From assembly GCA_031581145.1 (NCBI GenBank), contig JAVLBP010000003.1:68754-132753 (forward strand): a stretch of 64,000 nt of DNA. The letters run 5' to 3'. Origin of the DNA: UBA8296 sp031581145. GTDB taxonomy: Bacteria > Bacteroidota > Rhodothermia > Balneolales > Balneolaceae. Both the position numbers and the translations under genes were made by a program. Below are positions 51,818-60,155 of this stretch, one piece after another (position 1 is the first letter of the stretch; each line of letters opens with the position of its first letter). Under the pieces are notes generated by a model. The model searched no databases and was not told the origin of the DNA. It worked only from the letters and a program-made list of their open reading frames with translations.

Positions 51818-52649
51818 GAGATGAGTCCACTATAAAATCCAACTCTCTTGATGTCTTGCCCGACCCACCTCGGCACATTGCCACCACACGGAACGGCCAT
51901 CTTGCCATCACCGTCCAGTGGCTTGGCACCGCTCGACGAAGTTCATCCGCTGTGAAACTACGACGAATCGATCGAAGGCCATCCTCCTGGATAAACGTCC
52001 CCGCAAACCACCCCCAGGTTGCGAGTCCAAAGAGCCCATACCCAAGATCACTTCTGTGAATATCATTAAACAATACCAAGCCTTCTTCATGACACAACGA
52101 TTCGGCGTCTTGACACATTTCTGTCAACTCCTGCTGCGTTAAATGGTGCAAGACATGATTTGTAATAACGAAGTCAAACCGCGCCGATTCCTCTATCAGA
52201 TCTTTTGTATGCCCCGTTCGATAAACGATGTGATCAGCCTCTTTTGCTTCGGCACCCTCATCAGCTTGCCCTTCAGTCTCTCCTATCGCTTGCCCCTCAG
52301 CCTGCCCCACTAATCCACGCTCCTTTGCATAGGCCAAGGCCCGCTCATCAAGATCCAGTGCCGTTGCTGACACCTTTAGCCCGTCAGCCATAGCCCAACG
52401 ACATATCTCTCGCGTCACATCACCCCCGCCAGCACCTACATCAAGAAGCGTACCATCCCCGCCCCTAGCCTGAAGATGCGGGCGAATGTACGCATTATAC
52501 AAACCTCGCCACCCTGCCAGCCGACGGTTCACAAAATCAAACGCGTCATAGGTTCGAAATAATGTCTGCAGATCGCATTGAGGATCATCCATGCGTTCCT
52601 GAAGTCCAATACGACGCTCTCGTAAAATCAATGGGGTCAAAGGCTTCAT
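51810..52649 (-). CDS. SAM-dependent methyltransferase of the polyketide operon (srsB-like position)
   Basis: A 279-residue class I methyltransferase. SAM loop TLLDVGAGGGDVTREICRW, acidic strand-2 end ATALDLDERALAYAKERG, and FDFVITNHVLHHLTQQEL are present, resembling methyltransferases of polyketides and quinones. I start at ATG 52647-52649, where GGAGG (52654-52658) sits four bases upstream; the frame is open further but would overlap the polyketide synthase gene. The Glu/Ala/Gly-rich insert EGQAIGETEGQADEGAEAKE at about 125-145 looks like an expanded linker. Confidence 0.83.
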   Translation of the reverse strand: MKPLTPLILRERRIGLQERMDDPQCDLQTLFRTYDAFDFVNRRLAGWRGLYNAYIRPHLQARGGDGTLLDVGAGGGDVTREICRWAMADGLKVSATALDLDERALAYAKERGLVGQAEGQAIGETEGQADEGAEAKEADHIVYRTGHTKDLIEESARFDFVITNHVLHHLTQQELTEMCQDAESLCHEEGLVLFNDIHRSDLGYGLFGLATWGWFAGTFIQEDGLRSIRRSFTADELRRAVPSHWTVMARWPFRVVAMCRGGSGKTSRELDFIVDSSHG

Positions 52650-52659
52650 TAAGCCTCCA

Positions 52660-53766
52660 TCACGCCATCGATCGTTTCCGGAACAACCCACTCTCTATCG
52701 AAAGTCCCGGCCCAAAGGCAAGCCCCAACACCGAATCACCCTCTCTTGTATCCTTCGACGCCAAAATCCGCTGCAAGACAAATAAGACCGTCGCACTACT
52801 CATATTTCCATAATTGGCCAGCACATAACGCGATGCTTCCAATTGTTCAGCACCTAATCCCAACGACGCTTCAACCTTGTCTACGATGGATCGTCCACCC
52901 GGATGAAGCCCCCAAGTCGTGATATCGGACGGGGTAAACCCTGTTTGGCCAAACAATGGCGCTAGGGCCTCCTCCAAATTTGCCTCGATAATGTCAGGAA
53001 CATACGATGACAAAATCATGTCAAATCCATGATCACCAATGGTCCACGCCATGTCCTTTTTCCCTGTCTCGGTAATGGTATTGGCATACGACTCAGACTC
53101 TAGAGCAGGTGCCTTCGCCGTTGGAGATCCACTCACCAATAATCCGGCTCCACCATCAGCAAAAATCGCAGCCCCAATCAGGTGATCTAGCTCCTTTGTC
53201 GACTGAAAGTGCAGAGTACACAGCTCCACCGACACGATGAGAACGCGTGCATTCGGATCTCCTTCACAAAAACTATGAGCCATACGGAGGGCAGGAAACG
53301 CTGCATAGCACCCCATAAATCCTAAATGAAACCGTTGTGTGCTTCCAGAGAGTCCAAGAGCCTGGACAATCTCAAAGTCTGGCCCCGGCGCAAAAAACCC
53401 TGTACATGATACGGTAATCACATGTGTAATCTCCGACGGATCGAGTCCACTTTGATTCAATACCCTCTTCGCAAGGTTTACAAACATCGCCCCCGCCTCT
53501 CGCTGATAGATCTCATTTCGAGTCCCTGTTGATGGATTCAACACACCATCCTTGGGATGGAACAAAACATACTCCGCAGGTGAATCAACATAATCTTGCA
53601 CCACAGAATGGCGGAACTCAATCCCCGACTCCTTGTACACCGTATGAAGTATTGCTGAGGTGCGGCGGTCATCGGCAAGATGCTCTTTCATCTTATCCCG
53701 AATCAGTGTTTGAGGATATCGGGTTGGTGGATTGGCGGTAACAATGTGTTGGAGATACGATGGCAT
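52660..53766 (-). CDS. Type III polyketide synthase (chalcone/stilbene synthase family)
   Basis: A 368-residue homodimeric ketosynthase that extends an acyl-CoA with malonyl-CoA and cyclises the product. The Cys-His-Asn triad is complete: C153 in RFHLGFMGCYAAFPALRMAH, H288 in TWGLHPGGRSIVDK and N321 in NYGNMSSATVLFVL. TGFFAPGPDFEIVQALGL and GLAFGPGLSIESGLF are family landmarks. Bacterial relatives make alkylresorcinols or alkylpyrones from fatty acyl starters, which the downstream methyltransferase and FAD hydroxylase would tailor. The product here is not determined. sufE is four bases upstream. Confidence 0.93.
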   Translation of the reverse strand: MPSYLQHIVTANPPTRYPQTLIRDKMKEHLADDRRTSAILHTVYKESGIEFRHSVVQDYVDSPAEYVLFHPKDGVLNPSTGTRNEIYQREAGAMFVNLAKRVLNQSGLDPSEITHVITVSCTGFFAPGPDFEIVQALGLSGSTQRFHLGFMGCYAAFPALRMAHSFCEGDPNARVLIVSVELCTLHFQSTKELDHLIGAAIFADGGAGLLVSGSPTAKAPALESESYANTITETGKKDMAWTIGDHGFDMILSSYVPDIIEANLEEALAPLFGQTGFTPSDITTWGLHPGGRSIVDKVEASLGLGAEQLEASRYVLANYGNMSSATVLFVLQRILASKDTREGDSVLGLAFGPGLSIESGLFRKRSMA

Positions 53767-53770
53767 AAGC

Positions 53771-54205
53771 TTAGGACATCGCCACCACAGCCAACTGCTT
53801 TATTTGACGCACCATCGCAAGGAGACCATTAGAACGAGTTGGGCTTAAATGTCTATCCAATCCCAGCTTGCTCAGAAATGTTGGCTCTTGCTTCACGATA
53901 TCTTCGGGTGCTTCCCCCGAATAATACCCAGCCACCAAGGCCGCCAACCCCTTGGTAATGGCACTATCACTATCTGTGCGATAATGGATGGAGGCAACGT
54001 TACCTTGTTCATCTTTTTGTGGTTCAGCAACAAGCCATACTTGAGATTGGCAGCCTCGTACAAGCTTATCGGGTACTTTCTCCTCAGGTGGCAGTAACTC
54101 CGCTTTCTCCCCCATTGACATGATGTACTTGTACCTAAGCTCCCAATCAGGAAGCCGGCTGAAGCGTGATTCTAAGTCTGCTTCCTTCTCAGGAAATGAA
54201 GCCAT
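53771..54205 (-). CDS. sufE: SufE-type sulfur acceptor protein
   Basis: A 144-residue protein that takes persulfide from SufS for Fe-S cluster assembly. The active Cys (C52) lies in VPDKLVRGCQSQVWLVAEP, and ITKGLAALVAGYYSGEAPEDI and LTPTRSNG-like LSPTRSNGLLAMVRQIK are typical. No other suf gene is nearby. Its stop is four bases before the polyketide synthase start, so the two share a transcript, a functionally odd neighbourhood. Confidence 0.9.
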   Translation of the reverse strand: MASFPEKEADLESRFSRLPDWELRYKYIMSMGEKAELLPPEEKVPDKLVRGCQSQVWLVAEPQKDEQGNVASIHYRTDSDSAITKGLAALVAGYYSGEAPEDIVKQEPTFLSKLGLDRHLSPTRSNGLLAMVRQIKQLAVVAMS

Positions 54206-54229
54206 AGACAGCCTCGTCGTGATATAACC

Positions 54230-55483
54230 TCAATTCGTACCAGAGATTTTTTTTGACAGTCGACCTTTTACACTCAACACCTGACCAGAATCGTCGGCAA
54301 CGGGCACAGCATAATCAATGACATTTACGGCCTCGTTTCCAATCACGATTCTGTAGGTATGAGTTTTAGATGTCCCTTTTTGCACTTCTGCTATAAAAGA
54401 TAGATACCCTTGACGGTCATCCTCATGAACATGTGGGTACAGACCCGCCGCGCGTAGAGCGCTTGCCTCCTCTCCAAATACTTTTTCAAGAGCATCTCCG
54501 GAAAATGTCGGTGCATCCTTGATTTCCTCATCTCCATGTAATGCTTCGAGTGGATAGCGATACTCTACATGCTCAGGCGTCCCAAACAACGAACCCATCC
54601 ATGCACTACGCTCCCCAAGTGCTTCCATGATTTTGGACTGAGCCGATTTGTTTTGAAGCAGCAAACGAATCACTTCTTGATCCGTCCCTCCCACATTACG
54701 GCTGGAGACTACCACATCAATATCCTTTTTGACTACATTGCCAAGTTTAAATTCCCCTGAGACATCGACACCATTGCCTCCCGAAAACGCCTCCTTCAGA
54801 GCGCTTGAGTGACCAGCCTCAAAAATATCCCAAACTTTAATTTCTTTGAGCTGATCCGCATCTAGTCCTGTCATATCACGGAACATCTTGTTCGCCGATA
54901 ACACATTCCCCTGAATATCCACATCAACAGACACCCTTTTGGACTCCTCAAACAAATCATCAAACTCAAGATCAGCATCCATAAGTGTGAGTTCGCTCTG
55001 TTTGCGTTGGGAAATGTCATGTTGGTATGACACCCAATACGCGAGGTCACCTGCATCGTCGAAAATTGGGTGAATATCCCACTGATTAATGAATTCAGAA
55101 CCATCTTTACGGTAATTCACCGTGTGCCCGAAAAAAGATTGACCATGGTGTAACTTTTCTCTGAGCACTCGCAAAACCTCTGGGTCAGTTTTTTCACCCT
55201 GAAGCATTCGAGGCGTTTGACCAATCGCTTCCTCACGACTATAACCCGTCATGCGCGTAAATCCGTCATTCACATAGACAATTCGAGGCCCTGGCTTATC
55301 CAAGTCCACCTCCGTGATGACAATCGAATCATAATCTGTGGAGATCGCCTTTTCTAGAAGCTCTAGGCGATGTGTAACAGTCTCAAGTTGAGTTTGCAGG
55401 TCATCAATAAGTTGCGTTGCGTCTTTTAAGAACGCTTCGTCTTTAATCGTAGACTCTAAAAGATTTTTGAGTGTCTCAGACAT
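54230..55483 (-). CDS. Multi-PAS sensory protein without output domain
   Basis: A 417-residue soluble protein. An N-terminal coiled coil (about 15-48) precedes a LOV-like PAS domain (about 48-160): IVYVNDGFTRMTGYSREEAI, GQTPRMLQGEKTDPEVL and VNYRKDGSEFINQWDIHPIF. At the position of the photoactive Cys in GRNCRFLQG there is Pro (P91), so flavin-adduct photochemistry is not expected. A second PAS (about 170-285) and a third, degraded PAS-like segment (about 290-415, YPHVHEDDRQGYLSFIAEVQ) follow. No kinase, GGDEF or DNA-binding domain is present, so it must signal through a partner. Confidence 0.8.
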   Translation of the reverse strand: MSETLKNLLESTIKDEAFLKDATQLIDDLQTQLETVTHRLELLEKAISTDYDSIVITEVDLDKPGPRIVYVNDGFTRMTGYSREEAIGQTPRMLQGEKTDPEVLRVLREKLHHGQSFFGHTVNYRKDGSEFINQWDIHPIFDDAGDLAYWVSYQHDISQRKQSELTLMDADLEFDDLFEESKRVSVDVDIQGNVLSANKMFRDMTGLDADQLKEIKVWDIFEAGHSSALKEAFSGGNGVDVSGEFKLGNVVKKDIDVVVSSRNVGGTDQEVIRLLLQNKSAQSKIMEALGERSAWMGSLFGTPEHVEYRYPLEALHGDEEIKDAPTFSGDALEKVFGEEASALRAAGLYPHVHEDDRQGYLSFIAEVQKGTSKTHTYRIVIGNEAVNVIDYAVPVADDSGQVLSVKGRLSKKISGTN

Positions 55484-55724
55484 GGGTAATCTATTTCAAA
55501 AAATCGATTGAATAATAGCAGAAAAGTGATTTGCGGGGTGAACTATTCAGTGAGATTACTCTTTTGACAACCTCAAAAAATACATTCTTCCGCAACTTCC
55601 ATCAGCACTCAAAAACAACACACCCCCCTTAAAACATTCCACACACCATGGAGATCTTTTCTTTGGATATGCGGAGTACTCAACGCGTTAGCTCAATGAG
55701 CTTAACCCTTGAAGGCCTAGTTGA

Positions 55725-56900
55725 TCAATGCAAAATCAACTTCGCAATCGTCTGCAATTGCATGTTACTCGTCCCTTCATAAATCTTACCAATCTTGGCG
55801 TCGCGATAATACTTTTCAACAGGGTACTCTTTCACAAATCCATTGCCGCCAAAAAGATCTATGGCCATCGATGCCACTCGTTCCGCAACTTCAGAACCGT
55901 AATACTTGGACATTGCAGCCTCCTTTAAAAATGGCTGGCCAGCTTCTTTGATACGTGCTGCGTTGTAGACGAGCAGTCGTGCCATTTCAATATCGGTGGC
56001 CATCTGGGCGAGCTGAAACTGAACAGACTGAAATTCAGAGACACTTTTTCCAAATTGCTTTCGCTCTTGTACATAATCTAGAGCTGCTTCATATGCTCCT
56101 TGAGCCAAACCCACCATCTGGGCACCAATACCAATGCGTCCTTCATTTAGGGTTTCAATGGCTACCTTATACCCCTTGCCAAACTCACCAAGGATATTCT
56201 CCTCTGGAACAAATACATCTTCCATCCTTACCTCGCATGTTGAGCTGGCTCGTATCCCAAGCTTATCCTCTTTTTTGGAAATGCTAAACCCTTCCATATC
56301 ACGTTCTACAACGAATGCGGTGATGCCTTTGTATCCATCTTCAGGTTTTGCATTGGCAAATACGATAAAAATGTCCGCTTCATTGGCGTTGGTAATCCAA
56401 AGCTTTGCGCCATTAAGTCTGTAGCCATGTCCTTCTTTCACAGCAGTGCTTTTTAGAGCAAATGCATCACTTCCCGAGGCAGCTTCAGACAAGCAATAAG
56501 CGCCCACAGATTCAGAAGCAAGACGTGGTAAGTAGCGTTGTTGAAGGTCGTCAGATCCGTATCGGATAAAAGCATTGTTCACCAACGTATTCTGCACATC
56601 CATAAAGACACCAACAGAGGCATCTACTTTAGAAATCTGTTCAATTGCGACGATACTCATAAAAAATGATCCCCCTGCACCACCATGTTCCTCAGGGATT
56701 TCGATGCCCATCAAACCCATGTCAAAAAATGATTTCACGAGATCAGGGTCCAAGGCCGCTTTTTCGTCCATTTCGAGTATGCGCGGGGTGATTTCTTGCT
56801 GTGCGAACTCTGCTGCAGCATCACGAAGCATCTGCTCATCTTCGGTTAGCTGGGTGAGGGGTTGTGTAGCGTCGGTTAGAATAGTATCGGTCGTGGACAT
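55725..56900 (-). CDS. Acyl-CoA dehydrogenase
   Basis: A 391-residue FAD enzyme that introduces the alpha,beta double bond in acyl-CoAs. Signatures are YCLSEAASGSDAFALKSTA, RLNGAKLWITNANEADIFIV and the catalytic-Glu motif KIYEGTSNMQLQTIAKLIL. It resembles short/branched-chain and short-chain-specific enzymes. It is divergent from the methylmalonyl-CoA mutase gene, so both may serve propionate, odd-chain or branched-chain amino-acid breakdown. The 241 nt between its end and the PAS gene contain no gene or clear terminator. Confidence 0.92.
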   Translation of the reverse strand: MSTTDTILTDATQPLTQLTEDEQMLRDAAAEFAQQEITPRILEMDEKAALDPDLVKSFFDMGLMGIEIPEEHGGAGGSFFMSIVAIEQISKVDASVGVFMDVQNTLVNNAFIRYGSDDLQQRYLPRLASESVGAYCLSEAASGSDAFALKSTAVKEGHGYRLNGAKLWITNANEADIFIVFANAKPEDGYKGITAFVVERDMEGFSISKKEDKLGIRASSTCEVRMEDVFVPEENILGEFGKGYKVAIETLNEGRIGIGAQMVGLAQGAYEAALDYVQERKQFGKSVSEFQSVQFQLAQMATDIEMARLLVYNAARIKEAGQPFLKEAAMSKYYGSEVAERVASMAIDLFGGNGFVKEYPVEKYYRDAKIGKIYEGTSNMQLQTIAKLILH

Positions 56901-56956
56901 AGCTCCAATAATGTATTATTCTTGATTGTGTTGAGTTTCAGGGTTACGTAGACTCG

Positions 56957-56986
56957 ACGATGTACATTGAATCTTTAGTACATCGT
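56957..56986. promoter_or_regulatory. Perfect 9-bp inverted repeat in divergent promoter region
   Basis: ACGATGTAC (56957-56965) and GTACATCGT (56978-56986) are exact reverse complements separated by 12 nt; corresponding half-site positions are 21 bp apart, about two helical turns, so both face the same side of DNA. It lies between the divergent starts of the acyl-CoA dehydrogenase and the mutase. A dimeric repressor site is the simplest reading; no regulator gene is adjacent. Confidence 0.55.
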
Positions 56987-57035
56987 ATCTTTAAGTGAAT
57001 CCCGCCTCAAGCAAATAATATAGTCGTTTTAAACC

Positions 57036-60000
57036 ATGCTCGATACCCCTCTGCAACAAAATTGGCACCAATCGATCCGTAAAGCTTTGGATCTATCTGC
57101 AGACGCACCTCTATACTCAAAGGTGTATGACTCTGGCGTGGTAATGAAGCCATGTTACACACGCCAAGAGCAAGCAAATACAGCATGGGTTTCAGCACAA
57201 TGGTATGATTTGGTGATGTCTCAGTCGTTAGAGCCCCTGAAGGTATTTGGTGTAGGAGCTTTGGGTTCGACGCGCGGTGAAAACGAAGATGGGGTGCGAT
57301 GGATGCCAGCATGCGTAAGTCAAGACCTAAGCAAAATGGATGCGGACACTCTTTTGAGTCATCTCAAAACAGGAGGGCTGAGTCATCTCAAAACAGCAGC
57401 AACTCAAATAACCGCGCTTTGGTATGAGGACGATCTTCGCTCCGCAGGAGTTTCGTCCAGCCTTTGGAGCGCTGTAGCGCCTGAGTTAAACGCTGAGCTG
57501 AGCCCCCTTTTTTCGCCCAATGGGTGGTCAATTCATCAACAAGGGGGGAACGAAGTTGACGAGTTAAAAGGAATCCTCCAAGCGTTGGAAGAGTGGTCGG
57601 ACACGCATGCATCTCTTTCAGATGAAGAAAAGCATCACAACTTACACGGGACTCGCCTTCGACTTGCAACCGACACCCGATACTTTTTGAACATTGCCAA
57701 GGTGAGGGCTGCTCGCTTGTTGTGGGCAGAATGGATTCAGCGAATCGGTCTCGATCCAGCGAAGACCCACTGCCATGTGGATGTCATTACATCAGGAATA
57801 GGACACAACACCGACGAGCCTCGACTCAATCTTGTCCAGCAAGTACCTCAGATCCTCGCTGCAATCGTGGGGGGGGCTTCAAGCTGTACGGTCTTACCTT
57901 TGCATCTTGACTCATCAAACACCGAAGAGCACACCCAAGAACGACGCTGGGCCGCAAATCTCGTTCATCTTGCCAAAGCCGAGGCAGGGCTCGACGGCGT
58001 CTCATTTCATGGTCTTGGCTCTCCACTTCTGGATGATTTGACATCGCAATTTCTTCACTCATGTTTTGATGAATTGAGGCTACCTCAAAGGGTCGTAACG
58101 CATGCATGGTCGTTGGATGAGTCCTTCGAGTCCTCTCTTGATCAGGTGGCAGGGTCACCTCCCTACACTCGTGGACCTTATGAATCGATGTATCTCACAA
58201 AGCCATGGACTCTACGGCAGTACGCAGGATTTTCGACTGCAGAAGCTTCGAACGCATTCTACAGACAAAATCTAGCTGCAGGCCAAAAAGGGCTGTCTGT
58301 AGCCTTCGATCTAGCAACCCATAGAGGGTATGACTCCACCCACCCACGTGTCACAGGCGATGTTGGAAAGGCTGGGGTTGCGATAGACTCTGTAGAGGAT
58401 ATGAAGCGCCTATTCGATGGAATCCCCCTTGATAAAATGTCTGTATCCATGACCATGAATGGAGCCGTTGTACCCGTCATGGCATTTTATATCGTGGCAG
58501 CTGAAGAACAAGGAGTCTCACCAGAGCAACTCACGGGGACCATTCAAAACGACATTTTGAAAGAGTTCATGGTGCGCAACACCTACATTTATCCTCCTGG
58601 GCCTTCGATGGCCATAATTGGGGATCTATTTGGGTACACCTCCAGCCAAATGCCTCGGTTTAATAGTATTTCCATTAGTGGGTACCATATGCATGAAGCG
58701 GGGGCGCCGGCCGAATTAGAGCTAGCCTACACCTTGGCTGATGGTCTCGAGTATATTCGAACTGGAATGTCAGCTGGGTTATCGTTAGATGACTTTGCAC
58801 CACGCATGTCGTTCTTCTGGGCCATTGGAATGGACCATTTTACAGAAATCGCAAAGTTGCGCGCTGGGCGTCAGCTTTGGTACGAGCTGGTTTCCCAGTT
58901 TGAGCCCCAAAACCCAAAATCGACCATGCTCCGCACCCATTGCCAAACTTCAGGGTTTAGTCTAACGGAGCAAGACCCAATGAATAATCTTGGTCGAACA
59001 GCGATTGAAGCGATGGCGGCTGTGATGGGACACACACAATCTTTGCATACAAACTCATTGGATGAAGCGATTGCTCTTCCCACAGAAGACTCTGCTCGAT
59101 TGGCCCGTGAAACACAACTCATGATGCTCAATGAGATGGATCTAACACAGACCATTGATCCTTGGGCAGGATCTGAGTGGATGGAATGGAAAACCACAGA
59201 TCTTGTCGAAAAAGCACGTGCCTACATCCAGGAGATTGAAGATGCAGGCGGCATGACGAAGGCACTCGAACAAGGGATTCCTACCCGTGAAATCGAGCGT
59301 GCCGCCGCACAAAAACAAGCACGCCTTGACGCACGAAAAGAGTTCCGGGTTGGTGTGAACCTTTTTGAGCAAGCCTCTGATTTTGATATGGATACCCTAA
59401 CAGTAGATCAAGCGGAGGTCCTTAAGGGGCAACAAAAAGTATTGGAAGAGCTCAAAAAGGCCCGTGATGAACAAGCGGTTCAGGAAGCGTTGACCGCACT
59501 GGCACAAGTAGCAGAATCTGTCTCAGAGCAAATATCCAATCAAGGCTTCGCACACACCAAGGGTGAGATCATGCAAAAAGCGATCGATGCTGCAAGAGTT
59601 CGAGCAACTTTGGGGGAAATTTCCGATGCTATGGAACGGGCCTTTGGTCGTCACCAAGGAAACATGTCTCCCGTACGTGGAGTGTATGCTAAAGAGGTCG
59701 AGATGGATGAATCCTTTCAGGAAGCTGTACAAATGGTTCGTGATTTTGCGGCTGAGGAGGGTCGTCAACCCCGAATCTTGGTCGCAAAGATGGGGCAAGA
59801 CGGGCACGACCGTGGAGCCAAGGTCATAGCGACGGGTTTTGCGGATGTAGGCTTTGATGTCGATATCGGTACGCTATTTTCAACTCCGAAAGAGGTCGTG
59901 AATCAAGCCATAGAAAATGACGTTCACGTGATTGGGATTTCAAGTCTAGCGGCTGGGCACAATAGCCTTGTCCCTGACGTGATGGAGCAATTGACAAAAG

Positions 60001-60152
60001 CAGGGCGGACAGATGTGATGGTGATATGTGGTGGTGTGATCCCTCGCAAAGATTATGATGCACTCTTTGAGGCGGGTGTTGCCGCGATCTTTGGGCCTGG
60101 GACCGTGATCTCGCATGCAGTTAAAGAGGTCGTCGAGCTTCTCAAGGGGTAG
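57036..60152 (+). CDS. mutB: Methylmalonyl-CoA mutase, MutA-like and MutB parts fused
   Basis: A 1038-residue protein. Residues about 1-345 resemble a shortened non-catalytic small subunit MutA (KVYDSGVVMKPCYTRQEQ, LATDTRYFLNIAKVRAARLL, HVDVITSGIGHNTDEPRLNL), without a B12 domain of its own. From about 371 a full MutB follows: SPPYTRGPYESMYLTKPWTL, AFDLATHRGYDSTHPRVTGD, TGTIQNDILKEFMVRNTYIY (substrate Arg/Gln), SISISGYHMHEAG (His551), then a linker and the cobalamin-binding domain with DGHDRGAK (axial ligand His924). It interconverts methylmalonyl-CoA and succinyl-CoA. MutB's usual N-terminal arm seems missing at the join. An internal 24-bp duplication encodes SHLKT twice. meaB follows after three bases. 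Confidence 0.9.
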   Translation: MLDTPLQQNWHQSIRKALDLSADAPLYSKVYDSGVVMKPCYTRQEQANTAWVSAQWYDLVMSQSLEPLKVFGVGALGSTRGENEDGVRWMPACVSQDLSKMDADTLLSHLKTGGLSHLKTAATQITALWYEDDLRSAGVSSSLWSAVAPELNAELSPLFSPNGWSIHQQGGNEVDELKGILQALEEWSDTHASLSDEEKHHNLHGTRLRLATDTRYFLNIAKVRAARLLWAEWIQRIGLDPAKTHCHVDVITSGIGHNTDEPRLNLVQQVPQILAAIVGGASSCTVLPLHLDSSNTEEHTQERRWAANLVHLAKAEAGLDGVSFHGLGSPLLDDLTSQFLHSCFDELRLPQRVVTHAWSLDESFESSLDQVAGSPPYTRGPYESMYLTKPWTLRQYAGFSTAEASNAFYRQNLAAGQKGLSVAFDLATHRGYDSTHPRVTGDVGKAGVAIDSVEDMKRLFDGIPLDKMSVSMTMNGAVVPVMAFYIVAAEEQGVSPEQLTGTIQNDILKEFMVRNTYIYPPGPSMAIIGDLFGYTSSQMPRFNSISISGYHMHEAGAPAELELAYTLADGLEYIRTGMSAGLSLDDFAPRMSFFWAIGMDHFTEIAKLRAGRQLWYELVSQFEPQNPKSTMLRTHCQTSGFSLTEQDPMNNLGRTAIEAMAAVMGHTQSLHTNSLDEAIALPTEDSARLARETQLMMLNEMDLTQTIDPWAGSEWMEWKTTDLVEKARAYIQEIEDAGGMTKALEQGIPTREIERAAAQKQARLDARKEFRVGVNLFEQASDFDMDTLTVDQAEVLKGQQKVLEELKKARDEQAVQEALTALAQVAESVSEQISNQGFAHTKGEIMQKAIDAARVRATLGEISDAMERAFGRHQGNMSPVRGVYAKEVEMDESFQEAVQMVRDFAAEEGRQPRILVAKMGQDGHDRGAKVIATGFADVGFDVDIGTLFSTPKEVVNQAIENDVHVIGISSLAAGHNSLVPDVMEQLTKAGRTDVMVICGGVIPRKDYDALFEAGVAAIFGPGTVISHAVKEVVELLKG
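57356..57396. repeat. In-frame 24-bp-period duplication in the mutase gene
   Basis: GAGTCATCTCAAAACAG at 57356-57372 and 57380-57396, perfect 17-bp copies with a 24-bp period, encode LSHLKT twice within the MutA-like region. Confidence 0.8.
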
Positions 60153-60155
60153 TCT

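Noticed and set aside
54980..55340. Photoactive LOV domain
   Set aside because: The flavin-adduct Cys is replaced by Pro, so I call it LOV-like PAS only.
55484..55724. Hidden gene or terminator in the 241-nt gap between the acyl-CoA dehydrogenase and PAS genes
   Set aside because: No frame with a plausible start is found; the only stem (AGCTC-AAT-GAGCT) is short and lacks a T-tract.
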